A DNA stretch of 64,000 nucleotides from Ancylobacter mangrovi (GTDB taxonomy: Bacteria; Pseudomonadota; Alphaproteobacteria; Rhizobiales; Xanthobacteraceae): NCBI RefSeq assembly GCF_024752355.1, contig NZ_JANTHZ010000004.1, positions 124,001-188,000 on the forward strand, written 5' to 3'. Below are positions 26,674 through 36,356 of this stretch, in pieces (positions within the stretch are counted from its first letter, which is position 1; the number at the start of each line of letters is the position of its first letter). The notes under the pieces were generated by a model. The model saw nothing but the letters and a program-made list of their open reading frames with translations. It had not been told where the DNA came from and searched no databases. Both the position numbers and the translations under genes were made by a program.

Positions 26674-27800
26674 ATGCTCTTCCTGCTGGACGAAGGCCCG
26701 GCCGCCTGCGGCTCCGGTTTGGGCCGCCGGGGACGGCGGCGGGACGTGGTGGGGGAGGACGGATCGCGATCCGCCGGCGCGCCGGCGTTCGGCACGCCTC
26801 CTTGCGGCGCGGGACCCGTGGTGCCGCGCACGATCAGCTCGCCGACGATCACCGGCGTGTCGACCGGCGCCGCCGGCTCCGACAGCCCGTTGAGCAGCAG
26901 GTCGACCGCCTTGGCGCCGGCGAGGCCGCAATAGGCGTTGACCGTGGTCAGCGGCGGATAGGTGGTGGTGGCGATGATGTCGTCGCAGCCGATGACGCTG
27001 AAATCGTGCGGCACCGAGAGCCCGCGGTCGGCGAGGCCGGCCATGATGCCCTGCGCCACCACGTCGTCGACGGCGAGCGCGGCGGTGGCGCCGGTGTTCA
27101 GAAGCTGGTCGACGCAGGCCCGGCCCGCCTCGTGGCTCGGCCGCGCGGCGTCGATCTGCGCCACCTTGAGGCCGAGCGCCGCCCCGGTCTCGCACACCGC
27201 CCGCGCGCGCTGCTGGCTCGACCAGGAGGAGCGCGGCGCGCCGACATAGGCGATGACGCGGTGGCCGAAGCCGGCGAGCAGCTTCACCGCGTCGGCGAAG
27301 CCGCTGGCGGTGTCGACCAGCACCCGCTCGATGCCTTCGAGCTCGCGGTTGATGACCACCAGCGGCCGGCGGCCGGCGTGGCGGCGGATGCGCTCCTCGT
27401 CGAGGCGGGGCGAAGCGAGCACGAAGCCGTCCACCTGCACCGCGAGCTTGTCGAGCAGCAGGTCCTCGAGGCTGGCGGTCTCGTCCGAATCGCCGAGGAA
27501 GGTGGCGTAGCCGCGCTTGTAGGCCTGCGCCTGCGCGCCGCGCATCAGCGCCGAGAAGAACGGGTTGGCGACGTCCGGCAGGATCAGCGCGATGTTGTGG
27601 GTGCGCCCGGTGGAGAGCGCCCGCGCCACCTGGTTGGGCACGTAGCCGAGGCGCTTGGCCGTGCTCAGCACCTTCTCCACCGTCGCCGGCGCCAGCAGTT
27701 CCGGCTGCGAGAAGGCCCGCGACACCGTCGCCTGCGACACCCCGGCCTCGCGGGCGACGAGGCGGATGGTGGGCGCGGAGGTGTGCGGCGGCTTGACCAC
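26670..27800 (-). CDS. LacI-family transcriptional regulator
   Basis: A 376-residue repressor. The helix-turn-helix is [20 protein letters not shown] and the hinge [21 protein letters not shown] periplasmic-binding-protein-like effector domain follows, to about residue 335. The tail of about 40 residues is proline/arginine-rich and unusual. The start is GTG at 27798-27800 with AGGG seven bases before. It is the first gene of the nagB operon, and two LacI-type operators cover its promoter, so autorepression is expected. Confidence 0.93.
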   Translation of the reverse strand: MVKPPHTSAPTIRLVAREAGVSQATVSRAFSQPELLAPATVEKVLSTAKRLGYVPNQVARALSTGRTHNIALILPDVANPFFSALMRGAQAQAYKRGYATFLGDSDETASLEDLLLDKLAVQVDGFVLASPRLDEERIRRHAGRRPLVVINRELEGIERVLVDTASGFADAVKLLAGFGHRVIAYVGAPRSSWSSQQRARAVCETGAALGLKVAQIDAARPSHEAGRACVDQLLNTGATAALAVDDVVAQGIMAGLADRGLSVPHDFSVIGCDDIIATTTYPPLTTVNAYCGLAGAKAVDLLLNGLSEPAAPVDTPVIVGELIVRGTTGPAPQGGVPNAGAPADRDPSSPTTSRRRPRRPKPEPQAAGPSSSRKSI

Positions 27801-27813
27801 GGCTCATCCCTAA

Positions 27814-27860
27814 TGAAAGCGGTTACATAAGAGAATGAAACCGCTTTCATTGCCTGTCAA
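27814..27860 (-). promoter_or_regulatory. Promoter and paired LacI operators of the nagB operon
   Basis: The -35 TTGACA (27855-27860) is followed after 17 nt by CATTCT (27832-27837). Operator 1, TGAAACCGCTTTCA (27836-27849), fills the spacer. Operator 2, TGAAAGCGGTTACA (27814-27827), lies just downstream. Both match the LacI-type consensus TGAAAGCGGTTTCA with one or two changes. Confidence 0.8.
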
Positions 27861-27939
27861 CAGCCATAATGAGCGTTGCGCGCGGAAAGCCGTGAAGGCC
27901 GCGAGACGACGTTTCCGCGCCGCCCGATACCGTCTTCCG

Positions 27940-29157
27940 CTAGAGCGGCTGCGGTCGGCCTTCGAGGCTTTCACAGTCGGTCGGCGCCCGCGCGCCGGAC
28001 AGCCGCCCGGCCAGCCAGCGCGTCGCCGCCTCGACGCTCGAGGCCTCCGCGCCGCCATGCGAGGCGAAGGGGATCGGGTCGTAGTCGAGCGCCACGCCGT
28101 CGCGGCACAGCCGGTGGGCGAAGTCGCGCGTGGTCGAGGGCGAAACGAGCGCGTCGCCGCCGCCCTGGGCGAGGAACACCGGCGTGCCGGATTGGGCGGG
28201 CACTGAGTTCCGCGCGATCACCCGCGCCCAGTCGGGGCGATTCTCGGCCTGGCGGCGCAGGAACCCGTCCCGTCCGTAGGCGAAGGTCGCGAGCCCCAGC
28301 CCGAGCCGTTCCGGCAGGTCGAGGCTGCACAGCGTGGCGAGATGCTCCAGCGCCGGCAGCGCCTGCGGGCGCACCACCTGGCCGATCGGCAGGTCATAGG
28401 CATGGCTCCACGACCAGGCGGCGTAGGAGGCGACCACCTCGCCCGCCGGCGAACCGATGTCGTGCGCGAGCAGACGGCGCAGCTCGGTCGGTGCCGAGAC
28501 CGCCGCCGCTCCCTCGAAACGCAGTTCCGGGGCGTAGCTTCGTGCCAGTGCCCGGGTGAACAGCGCCGCCTGCCCGCCTTCCGAAAAGCCCCAGCTCGCG
28601 AACCGCCGGCCGGCGTCGAGACCCGGCAGCGCCCGCGCCGCGCGCACGGCGTCGATCATGGCATGGGCCTCGCTCGGCCCGACCAGATAGGGATGCACCT
28701 TGCCGGCGCCGAGCCCCTGATAGTCGGTGGCGACCACGATGTCGCCATCGGCGAGCAGCGTGCCAAGGCCGCCTATGCTGCTGAAATCATGCCCCGGAAA
28801 ACGCGAGGGCGCACAGCCCGGGGCGATACCGCTGGTGCCGTGGCCCCAGGTGACCACCGGCCGGCGGAATTTCGCCGCCGGCGGCGCCGCGACCACGCCG
28901 GAGACGGCGATCGGGCGCCCGTCGACGTCGCGCGAGCGGTAGAGGATGCGGTAGGCGACCGCCGCGCCCGCCGGCGGTGTCAGCGGCTCGGCCCGGATCA
29001 GCGTGCCGGCCCGGCCGGCGATCAGCGCCGCGGGCACCTGGTAGAAATTCGTCGTCGTATCGGCGCGCACGGCACCCGGATAAAGGCCGAGCAGGCCGAT
29101 CCCCAGACGGAACGCCGACCGGCGCATCGCGCGCACAAAGCTCATCACGCCAAGCAT
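27940..29157 (-). CDS. Secreted alpha/beta-hydrolase (secretory lipase family)
   Basis: A 405-residue hydrolase with an N-terminal signal sequence ending near YPGAVRA (about residue 32). The nucleophile elbow is GFSEGGQAA. The likely acid is in GGGDALVSP and the catalytic His in FASHGGAEAS. Cysteines in the mature part fit export. Fungal-type secretory lipase (LIP) relatives hydrolyse lipids or esters. GGAGGA precedes the chosen ATG (29155-29157). It is not obviously part of a neighbouring operon: a terminator and a 264-nt gap separate it from the aldehyde oxidoreductase genes. Confidence 0.85.
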   Translation of the reverse strand: MLGVMSFVRAMRRSAFRLGIGLLGLYPGAVRADTTTNFYQVPAALIAGRAGTLIRAEPLTPPAGAAVAYRILYRSRDVDGRPIAVSGVVAAPPAAKFRRPVVTWGHGTSGIAPGCAPSRFPGHDFSSIGGLGTLLADGDIVVATDYQGLGAGKVHPYLVGPSEAHAMIDAVRAARALPGLDAGRRFASWGFSEGGQAALFTRALARSYAPELRFEGAAAVSAPTELRRLLAHDIGSPAGEVVASYAAWSWSHAYDLPIGQVVRPQALPALEHLATLCSLDLPERLGLGLATFAYGRDGFLRRQAENRPDWARVIARNSVPAQSGTPVFLAQGGGDALVSPSTTRDFAHRLCRDGVALDYDPIPFASHGGAEASSVEAATRWLAGRLSGARAPTDCESLEGRPQPL

Positions 29158-29347
29158 GGGACGATCCTCCGCCTTGGCCCCCGCCGCGCGGGAGCCGGGC
29201 CGCCCGAGCGGCGGCGGAGTTACTTAAGGGGAGGAGGCACCCCGGCTCTTTCGAAACCGCGCCGGAACTGTCCGATCTGCCCTTTGGGAAGACGGGGGAA
29301 GCGGCACGGAAGGCCGGAACGTCGCGCGAGCCATGCGGCAGGCGCGC

Positions 29348-29391
29348 AAGAAAACAGCCCCGCGGCCGGCTTCATGCCGGCGCGAGGCTGT
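29348..29391 (-). terminator. Intrinsic terminator of the paoABC-like operon
   Basis: Read on the minus strand, an interrupted GC-rich stem (outer arms ACAGCC and GGCTGT, inner arms GCCGGC) around ATGAA is followed by a T-rich TTTTCTTG. It lies about 30 nt past the stop of the large subunit gene. Confidence 0.75.
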
Positions 29392-29421
29392 CCTTCATGC
29401 GGTGCGCTGCGGCGGCGCCGA

Positions 29422-31632
29422 TCAGGCGACGTCGGGCAGACGGTCAAGATATTTGTCGAGCGTGATCGGGTAGTCGCGCACGCGCACGCCGGTGGCGTTG
29501 TAGAGCGCGTTCGCCACCGCCGCGCCGACCCCGCATATGCCGAGCTCGCCCACCCCCTTCGCCTTCATCGGCGAGGAGATCGGGTCGGTCTCGTCGAGGA
29601 AGATGACCTCCTGGTGCGGGATGTCCGCATGCACGGGCACCTCGTAGCCGGCGAGGTCGTGATTGACGAAGAAGCCGCGCCGCGTGTCGACGGCGAGTTC
29701 CTCCATCAGCGCGGCGCCGGCGCCCATGGTCATGGCGCCGATCACCTGGCTGCGGGCGGACTTCGGGTTGATGATGCGTCCGGCCGCGCACACCGCCAGC
29801 ATGCGCCGGATCCGCGCCTCGCCGGTGGCGACGTCCACCGCCGCCTCGACGAAATGAGCGCCAAAGGTCGACTGCTGGTAGGTCTTGTCGAGGTCGCCAT
29901 ACTCGATCGCGTCCTCGGCGACGATCTCGCCCTCGCCCGCCGCCTCGCCGATCGGCACCGAGCGGTTGCCCACCCGCACCTGTCCGCCGGCGAACTCGGC
30001 CTCCTCCGAATTGAAGCCGAGGCGGCGCGCCACCTCCTCGCGCAGCTTCGCGCAGGCGGCGAACACGCCGGAGGTCGCGTTGTTGGCGCCGAACTGACCG
30101 CCCGAGCCGGCGGAGACCGGATAGTCGGAATCGCCCAGATGCACCGCGATCTTCTCGATCGGCAGCCCCGTCATCTCCGCCGCGGTCTGGGCGATGATGG
30201 TGTAGCTGCCGGTGCCGATGTCGGTCATGTCGGTTTCCACCGTCAGGCTTCCGTCGCCGGCCAGCCGCACCCGCGCGCCGGACTTCATGAGCAGGTTGTT
30301 GCGGAACGCCGCCGCCATGCCCATGCCGACCAGCCAGTTCCCCTCGCGCACCCGCGCCGGGCGCGGATCGCGCCGGCTCCAGCCGAAGCGCTCCGCGCCG
30401 AGCCGCAGGCACTCCACGAAGGGCCGGGACGAGAACGGGCGCTGGGGATGCTCTGGATCGACCTGGGTGTCGTTGCGGACACGGAACTCGACCGGGTCCA
30501 TACCGAGCTTCTCGGCCATCTCGTCCATGGCGATCTCGAGCGCCATCAGGCCCGGCGCCTCGCCGGGGGCGCGCATGGCGTTGCCCTCGGGCAGGTTGAG
30601 CACGGCGAGCCGCATCGCCGTCATCCGGTTCGCCCCGGCATAGAGCAGGCGCGTCTGGCCCACCGCCGTCTCCGGCCCGCCGCCCGGCAGGTCGCCGGAC
30701 CAGCTCTCATGGCCGATGGCGGTGATGGTGCCGTCGCGCTCGGCGCCGATGCGGATGCGCTGGATGGTGGCGGGCCGGTGGGTGGTGTTGTTGGGAATCA
30801 GCGGGCGCTGCAGCGCCACCTTCACCGGCCGGCCGGCGGCCTTCGCGCCCAGCGCCGCGAGCAGCACGTCGGCGCGCAGGAACAGCTTGCCGCCGAAGCC
30901 GCCGCCGATATAGGGCGAGACCACGCGCACCTTCGACCGGTCGATGCCGAGCGTCGCGGCGAGGTCGCCTGTGGCCCAGGCGATCATCTGGTTGGAGGTC
31001 CACACCGTCAGCGCGTCCCCCTCCCAGGCCGCGAGCGTGGCATGCGGCTCCATCATCGCATGCGAATGGTCCGGCGTCGTGTAGGTCTCGTCCAGCGTCA
31101 CCGGCGCTTCGGTGAAGGCGCTCGCGAAGGAGCCGACGCTGGTGTCGGGCGGGCCGGAGATGGCGGTCTCCTCCGGCGGCGAGGCGGATCCGCGTGCCGC
31201 GCGCAGGTCGAACACGCCGGGCTCGGCCTTGTAGTCGACCTTCACCAGCGTGCTGGCGCTGCGGGCCTGCTCGAAGCTTTCCGCGACCACGAGGGCGATG
31301 GCCTGGTGATAGTGCTCGACCTCGGGTCCGCCGAGCAGGCGGGCGGTGTTGAAGTTGCCCTTGCCGAGCTTGCCAGCATTGTCCGCCGTCACCACGGCGA
31401 TGACGCCGGGTGCGCGCTCGGCGGCGGAGGTGTCGAGCCGGGCGATGCGGCCCTTGGCGATCGCCGCGCCGAGCACGTAGCCATAGGCCGGCTCGGCGAC
31501 CACGTCGTGGCGCTCATAGGCGTAGGGCGCGGTGCCGGTGGTCTTGAGCGGGCCGTCGATGCGGTCGTGCGGATGGCCGACGACCTTGAGGTGATCGATC
31601 GGGTTGGTAGTGGCGGGAGTATCGAACTTCAT
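29422..31632 (-). CDS. paoC: Molybdenum-cofactor subunit of aldehyde oxidoreductase (PaoC-like)
   Basis: A 736-residue xanthine-oxidase-family catalytic subunit, nearly the length of E. coli PaoC (732). Mo-cofactor-binding segments include SPYIGGGFGGKLFL and MRAPGEAPGLMALEIAMDE. The catalytic Glu is in KGVGELGICGVGAAVANALY. It oxidises aldehydes to acids with water as the oxygen source. It follows the FAD subunit gene by 3 nt. The expected XdhC-like chaperone gene (paoD) is not downstream; a terminator and an unrelated lipase gene follow instead. Confidence 0.92.
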   Translation of the reverse strand: MKFDTPATTNPIDHLKVVGHPHDRIDGPLKTTGTAPYAYERHDVVAEPAYGYVLGAAIAKGRIARLDTSAAERAPGVIAVVTADNAGKLGKGNFNTARLLGGPEVEHYHQAIALVVAESFEQARSASTLVKVDYKAEPGVFDLRAARGSASPPEETAISGPPDTSVGSFASAFTEAPVTLDETYTTPDHSHAMMEPHATLAAWEGDALTVWTSNQMIAWATGDLAATLGIDRSKVRVVSPYIGGGFGGKLFLRADVLLAALGAKAAGRPVKVALQRPLIPNNTTHRPATIQRIRIGAERDGTITAIGHESWSGDLPGGGPETAVGQTRLLYAGANRMTAMRLAVLNLPEGNAMRAPGEAPGLMALEIAMDEMAEKLGMDPVEFRVRNDTQVDPEHPQRPFSSRPFVECLRLGAERFGWSRRDPRPARVREGNWLVGMGMAAAFRNNLLMKSGARVRLAGDGSLTVETDMTDIGTGSYTIIAQTAAEMTGLPIEKIAVHLGDSDYPVSAGSGGQFGANNATSGVFAACAKLREEVARRLGFNSEEAEFAGGQVRVGNRSVPIGEAAGEGEIVAEDAIEYGDLDKTYQQSTFGAHFVEAAVDVATGEARIRRMLAVCAAGRIINPKSARSQVIGAMTMGAGAALMEELAVDTRRGFFVNHDLAGYEVPVHADIPHQEVIFLDETDPISSPMKAKGVGELGICGVGAAVANALYNATGVRVRDYPITLDKYLDRLPDVA

Positions 31633-31635
31633 GGT

Positions 31636-32586
31636 TCACCCCCTCGCCTGCTTGAGGATCGACCCGAGCGTTCGCTCCACCAGCGTGACCTTGAACGCGT
31701 TGTCGCGCGTGGGCCGGGCATTGGCGAGCAGGCGCTCGGTGGTCGGGCGCGCGCCGCGCGGCAGCTCGATCTCGGCTTCCTCCACCCGCCAGGGCTTGTG
31801 CGCGACGCCCCCCAGCGCAACCCGCCCGCTGCCGTCCTCCTGCACGATCGCCCCGACCGAGACCAGCGCGAAGGCGTAGGACGCGCGGTCGCGCACCTTG
31901 CGGTAGACATGCCGCCCGCCGACCGGCTTCGGCAGGATCACGGCGGTGATCAATTCGCCCGGCTCCAGCACGGTCTCGACATGGGGCGTGTCGCCGGGCA
32001 GGCGGTGGAACTCGGCGATGGGGATGCGCCGGCCGCTGCCGTCGGCATGGATGGTCTCGACCTCGGCGTCGAGCGCGCGCAGGGCGACCGCCATGTCGCT
32101 GGGATGGGTGGCGATGCAGGCGTCGCTGGCGCCGATCACCGCGAGCTGGCGGGTGAAGCCCTCGATGGCCGAGCAGCCGCTGCCGGGGCTGCGTTTGTTG
32201 CACGCCTGGTTGGTGTCGTAGAAATAGGGGCAGCGCGTGCGCTGGAGCAGATTGCCCGCCGTCGTCGCCTTGTTGCGGAGCTGCCCGGAGGCACCCGCCA
32301 GCAGCGCCCGCGACAGCAGCGCATAGTCGCGCCGGACGCGCGCGTCGGACGCGAGCTCGGTGTTGCTGACCAGCGCGCCGATGCGCAGCCCGCCCTCCTG
32401 CGTCGGCTCGATCGTGTCGAGCGCCAGCCCGTTGACGTCGATGAGGTGGGTCGGGGTCTCGATCTGCAGCTTCATCAGGTCGAGCAGGTTGGTGCCGCCG
32501 GCGATGAACTTGGCGCCGGGCGTGGCGGCCGCGGCGGCCGCCGCCTGCGCCGGGGACGCGGCGCGTTCAAAGGTGAAGGGTGTCAT
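31636..32586 (-). CDS. paoB: FAD and [4Fe-4S] subunit of aldehyde oxidoreductase (PaoB-like)
   Basis: A 316-residue FAD-binding subunit of the CO-dehydrogenase/xanthine-oxidase type. FAD-binding motifs are [14 protein letters not shown] and [16 protein letters not shown]. The insert with Cys in [15 protein letters not shown] and SPGSGCS matches the extra [4Fe-4S] site that is special to PaoB. Length equals PaoB (318). The ATG (32584-32586) overlaps the stop of the iron-sulfur subunit as ATGA. Confidence 0.92.
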   Translation of the reverse strand: MTPFTFERAASPAQAAAAAAATPGAKFIAGGTNLLDLMKLQIETPTHLIDVNGLALDTIEPTQEGGLRIGALVSNTELASDARVRRDYALLSRALLAGASGQLRNKATTAGNLLQRTRCPYFYDTNQACNKRSPGSGCSAIEGFTRQLAVIGASDACIATHPSDMAVALRALDAEVETIHADGSGRRIPIAEFHRLPGDTPHVETVLEPGELITAVILPKPVGGRHVYRKVRDRASYAFALVSVGAIVQEDGSGRVALGGVAHKPWRVEEAEIELPRGARPTTERLLANARPTRDNAFKVTLVERTLGSILKQARG

Positions 32587-33269
32587 GCTGGGCTCCCGGC
32601 AACCTCGGTGATGGCGGCGACGATGTTCGAATAGGCGCCGCAGCGGCAGATGTTCCCGCTCATGCGCTCGCGCAGCTCGTCCTCCGAGAGCGGGGGCGCC
32701 GAGACGAGGTCCTGCGTGACGTGGCTCGGTATGCCGGCCTTGATCTCCTCGAGGACCGCCACCGCCGAGCAGATCTGGCCCGGCGTGCAGTAGCCGCACT
32801 GGTAGCCGTCATGCTTCACGAAGGCGGCCTGCATCTCGTGCATGTGCCCGGGCGTGCCGAGCCCCTCGATGGTGGTGACCTCGGCGCCCTCGTGCATCAC
32901 CGCGAGGGTGAGGCACGAATTGATCCGCACGCCGTCGACGATCACCGTGCAGGCGCCGCACTGGCCGTGGTCGCAGCCCTTCTTGGTGCCGGTCAGGCTG
33001 AGATGCTCGCGCAGCGCATCGAGCAGGGTGGTGCGGGTGTCGACCTCGAGGTCGCGCGTCGTGCCGTTGACGGTGAGGTGCACCGGCATGCGCACCGGCC
33101 CGGGCGTGGGTGCGGATGAAGGCTCATTGCGCGCCTCGCTGGCGGGCGCCGCACCGGGGCTGGCGGGGGCGGCGTTGGCGGGCGAGCCCGCGCTGCTGCC
33201 CGCCAGGGTCGCGGCGCCGGCGGCGAGAAGATCCCGCCGCGAAAGATCATGATGGGATTGCCCCTGCAT
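32583..33269 (-). CDS. paoA: [2Fe-2S] subunit of periplasmic aldehyde oxidoreductase (PaoA-like), Tat-exported
   Basis: A 228-residue protein; E. coli PaoA has 229. The N-terminus has a Tat motif ([10 protein letters not shown], residues 9-18) and an alanine-rich h-region. The first cluster motif is [12 protein letters not shown] with a later Cys in INSC, and the second is [11 protein letters not shown] with NICRCGAY. This explains periplasmic export of the folded complex. The ATG at 33267-33269 is chosen because the Tat signal begins there; the frame is open 69 codons further upstream but without signal. The 249-nt gap before it shows no other gene. Confidence 0.93.
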   Translation of the reverse strand: MQGQSHHDLSRRDLLAAGAATLAGSSAGSPANAAPASPGAAPASEARNEPSSAPTPGPVRMPVHLTVNGTTRDLEVDTRTTLLDALREHLSLTGTKKGCDHGQCGACTVIVDGVRINSCLTLAVMHEGAEVTTIEGLGTPGHMHEMQAAFVKHDGYQCGYCTPGQICSAVAVLEEIKAGIPSHVTQDLVSAPPLSEDELRERMSGNICRCGAYSNIVAAITEVAGSPA

Positions 33270-33455
33270 GGTTCCGATCCAATCGATGTGCAGCCGGCTG
33301 GCATGTGGAGAGGAGCTCGCGCGGAGGCGATCGCCGTCCGTCGGAACGAGCATGTCAGAGGCGCAATGTTTGTTCGGGCGATGCGTTCCCCTCTTCGCCG
33401 GCCGGCCCGCATCACGAATCGCGTGAACGGGTCCGGCGGGCGGGAGCGGGAAAGG

Positions 33456-33505
33456 GCGGCCTCTCCCACCGGCCATGTGACCGGCAGGGACGGGTGAGAG
33501 GCGGC
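33456..33505 (-). terminator. Possible terminator hairpin behind the fused-permease operon
   Basis: GCGGCCTCTC (33456-33465) pairs with GAGAGGCGGC (33496-33505) with one mismatch, and the inner part contains CCGG/CCGG arms. It lies just past the permease stop and is followed by only a short T-run on the minus strand. Confidence 0.35.
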
Positions 33506-33518
33506 GCGAGGCGGGCGC

Positions 33519-35246
33519 TCAGGCTTCCGCGCGGCGGGCCTGTGAGCGGAACACCAGCCGGTTGCAGATGATGATCGCCAGCAGCGAGCCGACCCCGACC
33601 AGGGTGAAGATCGCGTTCACCGACGGGGTGAAGCCGAAGCGCATCTGGTTCCACACCCACACCGGCAGGGTGGGCGCGGTGCCGCTGAGGAACAGCGTCA
33701 CCATCACCTCGTCGGCCGAGAGCGTGAACCCCAGCAGCGCGCCGCCGATCACCGCACCGCGGATCGAGGGGAACAGCACATGGACGAAGCTCTGCCAGTG
33801 ATTGGCGCCCGAATCCATCGAGGCCTCCAGCAGCGCCGCGTCCAGCCGGCGCAGCCGGGCGAGGATGATCATCAGGATCACCGGCATGACGAAGCTCGAC
33901 TGGCCGATCACGATCCGCGCGACGCCCGAGGGTATCTGCACGAGCTGCGTCGCCAGCACCATCACGATGCCGAGCACCACGCCGGGGATCGCCACGGGGA
34001 TCGCCAGCGCGAACTCGAAGAAGCGCGCCTGCTTCACCCGCCCGTAATGGATCGCGAAGGCGAAGCCGATCGCCGCCACGGTCGAGACCAGCACCACGAG
34101 GAAGCCGACGATCAGGCTGCGCTGCACCGCGTCCAGCATCGCGGCGTTCTCGCCCAGCTCGCGATACCATTGCAGCGTCATCCCCTGCAGCGGGAAGGCC
34201 TGCACCTTGGACTCGTTGAACGACATCAGCACCATGATGGCGAGCGGCGCGTAGAGGAACAGGTAGGGGATGGCGAAGGCGATGTTGGCGAGCATGCGCA
34301 GCAGCCGGCCGCCCTGCGTCTGCGGACCGGACGAGGCCGGCTGCGCGCCCTCGTCGCCCGTCAGCACGCCCTTGCTCTGGCCGAACCACATCACCAGGGC
34401 CAGCACCACGCCGACGCTCACCAGCAGGCAGACGGCGATGGCCGAGCCGTAGGGCCAGTTGTTGGCGATGCCGAACTGCGAGGCGATCACCATGCCGATC
34501 ATGGTGCCGTCGATGCCGCCGACCATGGAGGGGGTGATGTAATCGCCAACTGTCATCAGGAAGGCGAGCGAGAAGCCGATGGCGACGCTCGGCCGCGACA
34601 GCGGCCAGATCACATGGCGGAAGGTCCGCCAGCCGGAGGCGCCGCTGTCCTGCGAGGCCTCGACCAGCGAATGCGGGATCTTCTCCAGCGCGGTGAAGAT
34701 GGAGATGAAGGCGTAGGGGATCGAGATGTAGGTATAGGTGAGCAGCACCGAGAAGCCGGTATAGAGGAAGGCCTCGCTCGGTTCGGCCAGTATGCCGGTG
34801 GTGACGAGGAAGGTGTTCAGGATCCCGCTCTGGCCGAGGATCATCCGCCAGGCGAACACCCGCATCAGCAGGCTGATCCAGAGCGGGATGATGACCAGCA
34901 GCACCAGGATCGACCTGTTCCCGCGCACCACCCGGGCGGCGTAATAGGCCATCGGATAGGCGATCAGGCAGCCGAGCAGTGCCGCGCCGAAGCTGGTGCC
35001 GAGCGTCTTCAGCAGCAGGTACTGGAAGCTGTGCGAATCCCACAGCCGCGCATAGCTGGCGACGGTCGGCTCGAACACGATGCGCCCGCTGCGGGTCCGC
35101 AGGAAGCTCGCCCCCACCAGCAGGAGGTTCGGCACCAGCACCAGCGCGACGAACCAGGCATAGACCGGCCAGCCCATCATGCTGAATCGGCTCGGCCGGA
35201 AGGCGCGGGCGGGGCTCATCGTCATGTCGGAGGCGATGTCAGCCAT
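33519..35246 (-). CDS. ABC transporter permease, natural PotB-PotC fusion
   Basis: A 575-residue polypeptide containing two complete permease domains. The first (about residues 20-300) has the EAA loop VEASQDSGASGWRTFRHVIW. The second (about 325-570) has LLEASMDSGANHWQSFVHVL. They are joined by a hydrophilic linker around GDEGAQPASSGPQTQGG. The other three importers in this window encode the two halves separately. The ATG (35244-35246) overlaps the ATPase stop in the 8-nt ATGGCTGA arrangement. It is the last gene of a sigma-54-promoted operon SBP - ATPase - permease. Confidence 0.92.
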   Translation of the reverse strand: MADIASDMTMSPARAFRPSRFSMMGWPVYAWFVALVLVPNLLLVGASFLRTRSGRIVFEPTVASYARLWDSHSFQYLLLKTLGTSFGAALLGCLIAYPMAYYAARVVRGNRSILVLLVIIPLWISLLMRVFAWRMILGQSGILNTFLVTTGILAEPSEAFLYTGFSVLLTYTYISIPYAFISIFTALEKIPHSLVEASQDSGASGWRTFRHVIWPLSRPSVAIGFSLAFLMTVGDYITPSMVGGIDGTMIGMVIASQFGIANNWPYGSAIAVCLLVSVGVVLALVMWFGQSKGVLTGDEGAQPASSGPQTQGGRLLRMLANIAFAIPYLFLYAPLAIMVLMSFNESKVQAFPLQGMTLQWYRELGENAAMLDAVQRSLIVGFLVVLVSTVAAIGFAFAIHYGRVKQARFFEFALAIPVAIPGVVLGIVMVLATQLVQIPSGVARIVIGQSSFVMPVILMIILARLRRLDAALLEASMDSGANHWQSFVHVLFPSIRGAVIGGALLGFTLSADEVMVTLFLSGTAPTLPVWVWNQMRFGFTPSVNAIFTLVGVGSLLAIIICNRLVFRSQARRAEA

Positions 35247-36318
35247 GGAATACCGTCGCGTTGTTGGCATCGAACAGCACGCGCACCTGCTTGCCAGGCG
35301 TGAAGCGCTCCTCGCTGGCGGCGGGGACGGCGGCGATGATATTCAGCCCGCCGCAGCGCACATTGACCTCGAGCGCATTGCCGAGGAACAGCACGTCCTT
35401 CACCGTCCCGTCGATGCTGCACGCCCCGTCCGCCGGCCTGTCGGGCGCGTCGAGGCGCACGCATTCGAAGCGGATCGCCATCCGCGCCGGCCCGGTGCGC
35501 GGCGCGGCGATGCCCGACAGCGGCTTGCCCTCGAGCAGCGCGGTGATGGCGCCGTTGCGGTCGACGCACTCGATCGGCAGCAGGTTGGAGCGGCCGACGA
35601 ACTGGGCGACGAACTCCGAGGAGGGATCGAAGTAGATCTCGCGCGGCGTGCCGAGCTGGGAGATGCGCCCCTCGCTCATCACCGCCACCCGGTCGGACAT
35701 CGACAGCGCCTCGCCCTGGTCGTGGGTCACGTAGATGAAGGCGATGTCGAGGTCCTTCTGCAGCGAGACCAGCATGTGCTGCATCTGCTGGCGCAGGCGC
35801 AGGTCGAGCGCGCCCAGCGGCTCGTCGAGCAGCAGGATGCGCGGGCGGCAGACGATGGCGCGGGCGAGCGCCACGCGCTGGCGCTGGCCGCCCGAGAGCT
35901 GGTGCGGCAGGCGCTGCGCGAAGTCCCCCATGCTGACCAGTTCCAGGCACTCGCGCGCCTTGGCCAGCCGCTCGCTTTTGCGCGCGCCCGCCATGCGCAG
36001 CGGGTAGGCGACGTTCTCCAGCACGCTCATGTGCGGGAACAGCGCGTAGCTCTGGAAAACCGTGCGCACGTCGCGGCGGAAGGGAGGCACATCGGTGATG
36101 TCCTCGCCATCCATGATGATGCGCCCGACGTCCGGACGCTCGAAGCCCGCGATCATGCGCAGCAGCGTGGTCTTGCCCGAGCCGCTCGGGCCGAGGATCG
36201 AAAAGAACTCCCCCGGTTCGACCGAGAAGGAGATCCGGTCGAGTGCCGGCCGGGTCGCGCCCTCGAAGGTCTTGTCGACCCCCGCGACGGCGAGGATCGT
36301 CCGCGAAGCCTTTTCCAT
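35239..36318 (-). CDS. ABC transporter ATPase, PotA-type
   Basis: A 359-residue ATPase. Walker A is GPSGSGKTT, the signature LSGGQRQRVALARA, Walker B ILLLDEP and the switch THDQGEAL. A TOBE-like C-terminus follows. The ATG at 36316-36318 gives a typical start; the frame is open 23 codons further upstream into the binding-protein gene. It lies 38 nt behind that gene and serves the fused permease. Confidence 0.93.
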   Translation of the reverse strand: MEKASRTILAVAGVDKTFEGATRPALDRISFSVEPGEFFSILGPSGSGKTTLLRMIAGFERPDVGRIIMDGEDITDVPPFRRDVRTVFQSYALFPHMSVLENVAYPLRMAGARKSERLAKARECLELVSMGDFAQRLPHQLSGGQRQRVALARAIVCRPRILLLDEPLGALDLRLRQQMQHMLVSLQKDLDIAFIYVTHDQGEALSMSDRVAVMSEGRISQLGTPREIYFDPSSEFVAQFVGRSNLLPIECVDRNGAITALLEGKPLSGIAAPRTGPARMAIRFECVRLDAPDRPADGACSIDGTVKDVLFLGNALEVNVRCGGLNIIAAVPAASEERFTPGKQVRVLFDANNATVFHG

Positions 36319-36356
36319 CCCTGTGCTCCGATGCTCGTCTGAGGATGGCACGCTCG

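Noticed and set aside
28342-32634. A 1430-codon open frame on the plus strand opposite the lipase and paoBC-like genes
   Set aside because: Its translation is low-complexity Arg/His/Ala/Gly-rich, as expected from the antisense of high-GC genes. The minus strand carries clear conserved proteins.
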